Positions 1-5,299 of a stretch of DNA of 8,576 nucleotides are shown here, one piece after another. The stretch comes from Candidatus Omnitrophota bacterium. GTDB lineage: Bacteria; Omnitrophota; Gorgyraeia; B26-G9. Location of the stretch: positions 1 through 8,576 of the forward strand of contig DAOVNL010000022.1 in NCBI GenBank assembly GCA_030630245.1, read 5' to 3'. The position numbers were made by a program, and so were the translations under genes. The notes beneath the pieces are model-generated. The model saw only the letters and a program-made list of their open reading frames with translations, was not told the origin of the DNA and did not search any database. Each line of letters begins with the position of its first letter. Position 1 is the first letter of the stretch.

Positions 1-2
1 GG

Positions 3-20
3 CACCTCTAGGTGATTTTT
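3..20 (+). terminator. Possible tail of a terminator of the upstream gene
   Basis: CACC (3-6) and GGTG (11-14) can pair around the loop TCTA, followed by A and five Ts (16-20). The stem is only four base pairs and the window starts right beside it, so any longer stem cannot be judged. It would fit the end of a preceding transcript before the FIST operon. Confidence 0.2.
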
Positions 21-48
21 GTGTCAGAGAATAAAATCCGCGGCCTTG

Positions 49-77
49 TTGACTTTTTGCCTGAGCGGTTATAAACT
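49..77 (+). promoter_or_regulatory. Weak candidate promoter for the FIST-kinase-regulator operon
   Basis: TTGACT (49-54) is a good -35 match. TAAACT (72-77), 17 bases downstream, is a mediocre -10; TATAAA (70-75) matches better but has only a 15-base spacer. Either choice puts transcription start within a few bases of the ATG at 86, which would give a nearly leaderless message. That agrees with the poor Shine-Dalgarno there (AAGAAG, almost touching the ATG). The real promoter may instead lie left of the window. Confidence 0.25.
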
Positions 78-85
78 AAGAAGAT

Positions 86-1276
86 ATGACGATATCGGTT
101 GGAGTAGGCACAAGCAATGAGTTTGAATCTTTTGCGGCCGGAACCTTGGCTGCCAGGAATGCAATAGAAAAATTGGGAAGCAATGACCCGGATATTGTAT
201 TTTGCTTCGCGTCTTCGCGTTTTGAGCATATTCAGCTGATACGCGGCATAAAAAGTATCCTGCCCAATGCGCCTCTTATAGGCTGCACAACCGCCGGAGA
301 AATTACCAATGAAGGCCCTAAAAAAAAATCCGTCAGCATATTATCCATAAAATCAAACAGTTTACATGCGGCTCTTGGAATCGGTAAAAATGTCAGTAAA
401 AACTCCCGCGGGGCGGGGCAGGAAGTAGCCCGGGATACAGTAATAAAGACAAAAAAGGGGGCAATTCGTCATGCTTTTATGATGCTTCCAGACGGACTCA
501 ATGGTAACGGGGTTGAGATCATCAGGGGTATCCAGGAGGTACTCGGCACGAGTTTTCCGATAGTCGGCGGCTCAGCGGCTGACGACTTCCTTTTTCAAAA
601 AACTTTTCAGTATTTTGAGGAGAATGTATATACTGATAGTGTCGGGGGTATTCTTTTCTCAGGGGATATAAGTGTAGGCATAGGAGCACGGCACGGATGG
701 TATCCGCTGGGCAAGCCGAGGATTGTGACCGAAGCGGATCACAATATAATCAAAAAACTTGACGGTAAACCGGCAGCGAGAATTTATGAAGATTATTTCG
801 GTAAAAGAGTTGCTGATCTAAAGAATGAGCCTATGGCCCGGATGTCTGTAATGTATCCGCTGGGCCTGTCGATACCGGAAGAGGAAGAATGTATAATTCG
901 TAACGCAATGCGCGTTGACAAGGATGGCGCATTGATCTGCGCAGGTGAAGTACCCCGCGGGTCTGAGATCCGGATAATGATGGGGTCAAAGGAAACCGCT
1001 TTGAAAGCGGCTAAAAAAGCCGCGGAAATAGCTCTTGGCGGCCTCAGAAAACAAAAAGCGGATATTGTGTTTGTATTTGATTCCGTATCTCGCGAAAGAC
1101 TGTTTGGACGCAAAAGCGAAGAAGAGATAGAGGTTGTCAAAAACATATTCGGGAAAAACACCCCGGTAATAGGTTTTTATACATACGGGGAACAGGCCCC
1201 GCTGGGTGCGACTATACACCTCGGACAAACATTTTTTCATAATGAAACGATAGTAGTGTTCGCAATCGGAGAATAA
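86..1276 (+). CDS. FIST-domain ligand-sensing protein (FIST_N + FIST_C)
   Basis: Soluble 396-residue protein with the whole FIST architecture. FIST_N covers about residues 20-215, with GCTTAGEI at 66-73, GGSAADD at 161-167 and the ARHGWYPLG segment at 202-210. FIST_C covers about 222-375, with GFYTYGEQAP at 363-372 and a closing FHNETIVVFAIG. No signal peptide or membrane segment is visible, so it should be cytoplasmic. FIST domains are predicted small-ligand sensors, and the NosP subgroup binds heme and NO and regulates a neighbouring histidine kinase. The gene ends 6 bases before a histidine kinase, whose ribosome binding site overlaps its stop, so the two are very likely co-translated partners. 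The ATG at 86 is the natural start: an in-frame TAA lies at 77-79 and the N-terminus MTISVGVGTS matches family beginnings. The ligand cannot be told from sequence. A run of nine A (320-328) lies in the coding region. Confidence 0.93.
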   Translation: MTISVGVGTSNEFESFAAGTLAARNAIEKLGSNDPDIVFCFASSRFEHIQLIRGIKSILPNAPLIGCTTAGEITNEGPKKKSVSILSIKSNSLHAALGIGKNVSKNSRGAGQEVARDTVIKTKKGAIRHAFMMLPDGLNGNGVEIIRGIQEVLGTSFPIVGGSAADDFLFQKTFQYFEENVYTDSVGGILFSGDISVGIGARHGWYPLGKPRIVTEADHNIIKKLDGKPAARIYEDYFGKRVADLKNEPMARMSVMYPLGLSIPEEEECIIRNAMRVDKDGALICAGEVPRGSEIRIMMGSKETALKAAKKAAEIALGGLRKQKADIVFVFDSVSRERLFGRKSEEEIEVVKNIFGKNTPVIGFYTYGEQAPLGATIHLGQTFFHNETIVVFAIGE

Positions 1277-1282
1277 GATAGA

Positions 1283-2863
1283 ATGAAAATCAATATATGG
1301 CTGATACTCATAATCGGAGCTGCAGTATTGAGTGTTGTTGTCATTGTTGACAACATGGTCGCAAAGCTTATGGGCGGTTTCATTCTGCTCGTTTTACTTG
1401 CTTATCTTGCCGAAATATCCCGCGAAGAAGGCGAACAGATAAATAAAATGCAGCACGCCTTAGATAAATTAAGGAATGCCTATGGCGAGCTTGATGAACA
1501 AGCGAAAATTATTATTCGAACTGACTTAGAATTAAACCGCGCACAAGAGCAGCTGGACAAAAAAATCGACGGATTGTACACCCTGCACGAGCTGGGTAAA
1601 CTCATCAGTTCAACTCTGGATATTGAAAAGCTTTTTTCTCAGATCTCGGAACCGCTTATCCTTAAGCTTGGATTCGAAAAAACCATAATATTTTTAAAGA
1701 ACAAGGATATCCAGAGACTTGAATGTAAAGCAGCTATCGGTTTTTCTTCATTGTTGATCAGCAAGATCGAGCAGGCGAATATTGAAAAGGAATTTTTAAG
1801 TAATGTATTGGAAAGGGGCTCTTCTGTATGGGTCAAAAGCGCTGAAGCCGCCACAGATGAACAAAAGGCATGGCTGGAGCTGTTTGAAGTTTCCTCTTTT
1901 GTTATTGTGCCTATGGTAATACAGGAGTTTGTTGAGGGATATATTTTTGTCGGCAATGATACAAGTTATAACTATGTATCTGAGGGGGATATTGATTCAC
2001 TTTTTATCCTTTCCAATCAGCTCGGCATTGCCCTTGACAATGCGCGGCTTTACGCTCAATTAAAACGTTCTCATGATCAGTTGGAAATTCGCGTGCAGGA
2101 ACGCACCAAAGAATTAGCCGAAGCAAACAAACAGCTTATAAAGCTTGATCGGATGAAATCAGACTTTGTTTCTGCCGTATCACATGAATTACGCACCCCG
2201 TTAACATCAATAAAGGGTTATGCGGCTATCTTAAGCGCTGGGCGCTTAGGAGATGTAAGCACTGTGCAGGCAGAAAAACTGAACAAAATCAATATTCACA
2301 GTGATGAATTGATCAAACTGGTAAATGACCTTTTGGATATTGCCCGTATTGAATCAGGCAAGATCGGCATGAGTATTAAGTATTCTTCCCTTAATGAGAT
2401 CATCAAAAGCATTGCAGACTTGTTCTTCCCGCAGACTGATGAAAAGAATATCAGCCTTCAGCTTGAAATGCCTGAGGAGGACATCATGGTCTGGATGGAC
2501 CCAAGCCAGATATCGCGTGTATTAATAAATTTAATCGGAAACGCAATGAAATTTACCCCTGAACAAGGTACAATTACAATACGGCTCAAACCCGGGGAAG
2601 AATTCATTAATGTAGAAATAACTGACTCCGGTATCGGAATAAGCGAAGCTGATATCCCTCGTTTGTTTGATGAGTTCTACCGCGTTGACAATGCCATCAA
2701 CGCGGAGAAAAAAGGTACAGGCCTGGGGCTGCCTCTTGTAAAGAAGATCATTGAGGCGCATAAGGGGAGGATATGGGTTACCAGTGAAGTCGGCAAGGGG
2801 ACAACCTTCCATTTTACTTTATCCATAGAAAGAATAGCTGATACGCAAATAAAGATGAACTAA
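1283..2863 (+). CDS. Membrane-anchored GAF-domain sensor histidine kinase
   Basis: 526 residues. Two hydrophobic helices (about 5-22 and 28-45) form an N-terminal hairpin with almost no periplasmic loop, so sensing is probably cytoplasmic. A coiled coil (about 50-98) leads to a GAF domain (about 98-255), then a second coiled coil (255-290) and the kinase core. The HisKA box is SAVSHELRTPLTSIKG with phosphoacceptor His301. The ATPase domain has the N box with Asn416 and Asn420, the G1 box DSGIGI (448-453), the F box FDEFYRVDN (462-470) and the G2 box GTGLGLPL (478-485). All catalytic motifs are intact, so autophosphorylation is expected. There is no HAMP or receiver domain. GGAG at 1268-1271 inside the end of the FIST gene is the likely ribosome binding site for ATG 1283. 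The next gene, a REC-GGDEF regulator, is the probable phosphorylation target. The GAF ligand is unknown; it may instead be the docking site for the FIST protein, which is an inference. Confidence 0.95.
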   Translation: MKINIWLILIIGAAVLSVVVIVDNMVAKLMGGFILLVLLAYLAEISREEGEQINKMQHALDKLRNAYGELDEQAKIIIRTDLELNRAQEQLDKKIDGLYTLHELGKLISSTLDIEKLFSQISEPLILKLGFEKTIIFLKNKDIQRLECKAAIGFSSLLISKIEQANIEKEFLSNVLERGSSVWVKSAEAATDEQKAWLELFEVSSFVIVPMVIQEFVEGYIFVGNDTSYNYVSEGDIDSLFILSNQLGIALDNARLYAQLKRSHDQLEIRVQERTKELAEANKQLIKLDRMKSDFVSAVSHELRTPLTSIKGYAAILSAGRLGDVSTVQAEKLNKINIHSDELIKLVNDLLDIARIESGKIGMSIKYSSLNEIIKSIADLFFPQTDEKNISLQLEMPEEDIMVWMDPSQISRVLINLIGNAMKFTPEQGTITIRLKPGEEFINVEITDSGIGISEADIPRLFDEFYRVDNAINAEKKGTGLGLPLVKKIIEAHKGRIWVTSEVGKGTTFHFTLSIERIADTQIKMN

Positions 2864-2881
2864 ACAAGCCAGAGGATTATA

Positions 2882-3817
2882 ATGGTAAAACATAAGATTC
2901 TAATAATTGACGATGAGCCGGACATAAGAGATGTTTTAAAGATCACACTTGAATGCGAGGGATTTGAAGTGTATGAGGCCAAAGACGGTGTAGACGGGCT
3001 TGAAAAAGTGCATAAGACCTCGCCTGATCTTGTTATACTGGATTATAAAATGCCGAAGATGAACGGACATGAGGTTTGTCAAATCCTGAAAAAGGATATA
3101 TTACTGCGCCATATGCCGATCATCATGTTGACCGGAAAAGGCGAAACTCAGGATAAAATAAAAGGCATAAACGCGGGGGCTGATGATTACCTGGTAAAAC
3201 CTTTTGATCCTCAGGAACTTGTCGCGCGCATAAAAATGATCGTCCGCCGCAGTACGCGTGACCTGGATGCCAATCCTCTCAGCCGGCTTCCGGGCAACGT
3301 TACAATAATGAACGAGCTTGATGCGGCAATTAAAAGCAGCGGGGCATTTGCTATTTGTTACCTGGATCTGGATAAATTTAAGGCCTTCAACGACACCTAC
3401 GGATTTGAACACGGAGATGAGGTTATTCGTGAGACAGCGCGTATTATTTTAAATGCGGCCCATGAACTTGGCAACCGGGATGATTTTGTCGGCCATATCG
3501 GTGGAGACGATTTTGTTTTTCTGACGACAATAGACAAATCCGAAGCGATCTGCAATAAGATTATCGAGGATTTCGACAGGATCGCCCCTTCTTTCTACAA
3601 CAAGGAAGACCGGGAGCGCGGGTATATAATTGCTATGGACAGACAAAGCAATCAAAGGCAGATTAAGCTGCTTTCCATATCAATAGGCATTGTGACCAAC
3701 GAATACCGTACTATAAATCATGTCGTGGAAATAGGTGAGATCGGCGCTGAATTAAAAAAACTCGCCAAAGCAACTGAGGGAAGCAACTTTGTAAAAGACA
3801 GCAGAAAAAACGAATAG
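2882..3817 (+). CDS. REC-GGDEF response regulator with variant GGDDF motif
   Basis: 311 residues in two domains. The receiver domain (about 4-122) is complete: acidic pair Asp10/Asp11, phosphoacceptor Asp54 in LVILDYKMP, Thr84 and Lys106 of VKPF. A linker with PLSRLPGN (132-139) leads to a GGDEF-type domain (about 140-305). There YLDLDKFKAFND supplies the metal-binding Asp162 and the nucleotide-contacting Asn170/Asp171, but the signature is GGDDF (207-211) rather than GGDEF/GGEEF. The product-inhibition motif RxxD is not in register: Asn198 occupies the Arg position ahead of Asp201. The domain has a longer insert (EDRERGY, about 234-252) and ends in GAELKKLAKATEGSNF instead of the usual AD-ALYxAK-GRN tail. 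It could be a diguanylate cyclase using Asp in place of Glu, or a degenerate GTP/c-di-GMP-binding output. AGAGGA at 2871-2876 is a good ribosome binding site. It follows the kinase by 18 bases and is its likely cognate regulator. It converges on pilT, with 16 bases between stop codons. Confidence 0.93.
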   Translation: MVKHKILIIDDEPDIRDVLKITLECEGFEVYEAKDGVDGLEKVHKTSPDLVILDYKMPKMNGHEVCQILKKDILLRHMPIIMLTGKGETQDKIKGINAGADDYLVKPFDPQELVARIKMIVRRSTRDLDANPLSRLPGNVTIMNELDAAIKSSGAFAICYLDLDKFKAFNDTYGFEHGDEVIRETARIILNAAHELGNRDDFVGHIGGDDFVFLTTIDKSEAICNKIIEDFDRIAPSFYNKEDRERGYIIAMDRQSNQRQIKLLSISIGIVTNEYRTINHVVEIGEIGAELKKLAKATEGSNFVKDSRKNE

Positions 3818-3833
3818 GCATTATACTTTTATT

Positions 3834-4874
3834 TCAGGCGAAATAATGCTTTTCGAAAGCATATTTCCTGGCAGTCCGCTGATCAATTTTATTGCTTTCC
3901 ATTAAAAACCTCAAAGACTGGTCCATTGTCTGCATTCCCTCTTTTCCTCCGGACTCTATAATATTTTTTATCTGGAAGGTTTTGTTTTCCCTGATAAGAT
4001 TCTTAATCGCCGTATTGTTGACCATGACCTCTGTGGCAAGATGCCTGCAGGAACCGTCACGTGAGGGAACAAGCGTCTGGGAGACAACCAATGCGGCCGC
4101 CTCGGCAAATTGCACTCTGATCTGGGACTGCTGTTCAGCAGGGAAGACATCAATAACACGGCTTACAGACTGCGCGGCATTGCGCGTGTGCAGGGTAGCA
4201 AAAACAAGGTGCCCTGTCTCAGCCGCAGTTACAGCATTGGAAATCGTATCTAAATCTCTCATCTCACCTACAAGAATAATGTCCGGATCTTCTCTTAAGG
4301 CGGCACGCAGTCCGGTTGAAAAGCTTACAGTGTCTGAGCCGACTTCACGCTGATTAATTATACAGCGCTTATGCTCATGCAAATACTCAATCGGATCTTC
4401 AAGTGTAATGATATGCGCGCTTCTCTCAAGATTAATTTTATTGATTATAGACGCAAGTGTCGTAGATTTTCCGCTTCCGGTAGGGCCGGTGACCAGGACA
4501 AGGCCTCTTTGCATTTCACAGGCTTTCCTAACCGCAGCCGGAAGCCCGAGAGATGCCAAAGGTTTTATTCTTTGAGGAACTAATCTGAAAGCAGCACACA
4601 ATCCTTTCCTGTCTTTGTATATATTGATCCTGAATCTGGCCAATCCGCCGATAGTAATACCAATATCAACTTCTTCCCCTGCTTCCAGGCAAAGCAGCCT
4701 TTCTTCCGGCATTATTTCCAGAAGAAGGGCCTTGATACCTTCCTCAGTTAAAGCAGTATTTTCCATAGGTTCAATACTTGAGGCTTGCCGCATCATGGGA
4801 GGCAAACCGACACATAAATGCAGGTCTGAAATATCCCTTTTTACAATCTCTTCAAAAAGTTTTTTTGGCTCCAT
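3834..4874 (-). CDS. pilT: Type IV pilus retraction ATPase PilT
   Basis: 346 residues, the usual PilT length. It is a hexameric AAA-like motor of the secretion ATPase superfamily that drives pilus depolymerisation at the inner-membrane base. The N-terminal PAS-like domain covers about 1-100, with ISDLHLCVGLPP and RFRINIYKDR. The motor domain has Walker A GPTGSGKST (130-138), the Asp box IITLEDPIEY (155-164), Walker B DIILVGEMRD (198-207) and the His box ETGHLVFATLHT (219-230, His222 and His229). AIKNLIRE (289-296) is close to the PilT hallmark AIRNLIRE, which favours PilT over PilB or GspE; a PilU-like paralogue is the main alternative. ATG 4874 is preceded by a purine-rich ribosome binding site (AGGAAAGGAT on this strand, 4881-4890) and a near-consensus promoter at 4921-4949. 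No pilB, pilC or pilin genes are nearby, so the rest of the machine must be encoded elsewhere. Confidence 0.95.
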   Translation of the reverse strand: MEPKKLFEEIVKRDISDLHLCVGLPPMMRQASSIEPMENTALTEEGIKALLLEIMPEERLLCLEAGEEVDIGITIGGLARFRINIYKDRKGLCAAFRLVPQRIKPLASLGLPAAVRKACEMQRGLVLVTGPTGSGKSTTLASIINKINLERSAHIITLEDPIEYLHEHKRCIINQREVGSDTVSFSTGLRAALREDPDIILVGEMRDLDTISNAVTAAETGHLVFATLHTRNAAQSVSRVIDVFPAEQQSQIRVQFAEAAALVVSQTLVPSRDGSCRHLATEVMVNNTAIKNLIRENKTFQIKNIIESGGKEGMQTMDQSLRFLMESNKIDQRTARKYAFEKHYFA

Positions 4875-4920
4875 AACAGCATCCTTTCCTGATGATCAAA
4901 TTTCAACCGATAATGTAATT

Positions 4921-4949
4921 ATATTATGTTAAAAAACTTACTATGTCAA
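4921..4949 (-). promoter_or_regulatory. Near-consensus sigma70-type promoter of pilT
   Basis: On the - strand the sequence reads TTGACA (complement of 4944-4949), a 17-base spacer, then TAATAT (complement of 4921-4926). The -35 is perfect, the spacer ideal and the -10 a five-of-six match. Transcription should begin near 4914, giving a leader of about 40 bases before ATG 4874. The palindromic element begins 21 bases upstream of the -35 box, so it lies outside the predicted transcript. Confidence 0.75.
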
Positions 4950-5044
4950 TCAGCATGATTTTTTTACATTGTAATCGGTGAGTGAATGGGGGGATGTCAT
5001 ATCTTCACGCGAAACAGATAAAGAGAATCTGTTTTGGCGGCTTT

Positions 5045-5083
5045 AATCAGCTTATTTTACATGGATGTTAAAATCAGCTGATT
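5045..5083. other. Internal hairpin 1 of the palindromic element
   Basis: AATCAGCT (5045-5052) pairs with AGCTGATT (5076-5083). After a T/C mismatch the stem goes on with ATTTTA-CAT against ATG-TTAAAAT with one bulged base, leaving a very small GG tip at 5063-5064, so the last pairs would probably open into a larger loop. It is nearly uninterrupted and nested inside the outer stem, which makes chance unlikely. Confidence 0.75.
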
Positions 5084-5085
5084 CC

Positions 5086-5113
5086 CTCGGAGACTGACAG
5101 GATGTCAGTCGAG
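5086..5113. other. Internal hairpin 2 of the palindromic element
   Basis: GACTGAC (5092-5098) pairs perfectly with GTCAGTC (5104-5110), with an extra A-T pair and a GGA loop. CTC (5086-5088) and GAG (5111-5113) can extend the stem across a 3-base bulge. It lies beside hairpin 1 and directly before the inner arm of the outer stem. Confidence 0.7.
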
Positions 5114-5201
5114 AATGAGCCAAAATAGATTCTCTTTAGCTGTTTGAAACACTACGCGATATCTTTTAAACATAATCCCCCCCATTCTACTCACCGATTA
5201 C

Positions 5202-5219
5202 AGGGATTATCCCTTTTTT
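5202..5219 (+). terminator. Terminator-like hairpin abutting the palindromic element
   Basis: AGGGA (5202-5206) pairs with TCCCT (5210-5214) around the loop TTA, and the stem runs straight into five further Ts (5215-5219). It starts at the first base after the element's right end and stops just before the -35 box of the next promoter. It would stop + strand transcription leaving the element and insulate the NHL gene. The stem is short (5 bp), so strength is uncertain. The left side of the element has no matching structure. Confidence 0.45.
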
Positions 5220-5220
5220 A

Positions 5221-5249
5221 TTGACTGAAGATTGTAATAGGAGTATGAT
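5221..5249 (+). promoter_or_regulatory. Near-consensus sigma70-type promoter of the NHL-repeat gene
   Basis: TTGACT (5221-5226), a 17-base spacer and TATGAT (5244-5249) each differ from consensus by one base. The predicted start near 5256 gives a leader of about 44 bases containing the ribosome binding site GGGAG (5285-5289), ten bases before ATG 5300. The palindromic element lies wholly upstream of this promoter. Confidence 0.75.
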
Positions 5250-5299
5250 TAGTACTTAGTTATCCATTCGATAATCATAACAAAGGGAGAAATCAAGTC

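Larger units (their letters stand above)
4971..5201. repeat. 231-base imperfect palindrome: MITE-like element or structured RNA gene
   Basis: The ends are perfect 13-base inverted repeats: GTAATCGGTGAGT at 4971-4983 and its complement at 5189-5201. Pairing continues with one bulged base through GAAT plus a G-run (4984-4993) against 5177-5187, where 7 Cs face 6 Gs. It then weakens, with ATATC (4999-5003) facing GATAT (5158-5162). It resumes as a 27-base inner stem with 25 matches (5012-5038 against 5119-5145). The interior 5039-5118 carries two further hairpins, so the whole folds as a long stem opening into a junction. There is no coding sequence. TA lies just inside both ends (4972-4973 and 5199-5200), which would fit a TA target-site insertion of 225 bases, but no longer flanking duplication is visible. 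It fills the gap between two outward-facing promoters without disrupting either. The folding is read directly from sequence; the mobile nature is inferred. Confidence 0.8.

Noticed and set aside
8..229. 73-residue open frame on the - strand across the FIST start
   Set aside because: It overlaps the FIST N-terminus, shows no recognisable features and has no homology-like pattern.
793..1161. 122-residue open frame on the - strand inside the FIST gene
   Set aside because: Low-complexity, Ser/Ile-rich translation typical of an antisense shadow; the + strand FIST_C domain is unmistakable.
3846..3862. Hairpin ATGCTTT-TCG-AAAGCAT as terminator of the signalling operon
   Set aside because: It lies within the end of the pilT coding region, is AT-rich and is followed only by ATTT; it may simply reflect the codons used.
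3892..4353. 153-residue open frame on the + strand inside pilT
   Set aside because: It is antisense to the highly conserved PilT motor core, has no domain character and no convincing ribosome binding site.
4971..5201. CRISPR array or integron-type site
   Set aside because: There are no regularly spaced direct repeats; the structure is a single inverted repeat with nested hairpins.
4971..5219. Riboswitch (for example c-di-GMP type) controlling pilT or the NHL gene
   Set aside because: Both predicted promoters lie outside the element and face away, so it would not be in either leader, and I see no recognisable c-di-GMP aptamer core.
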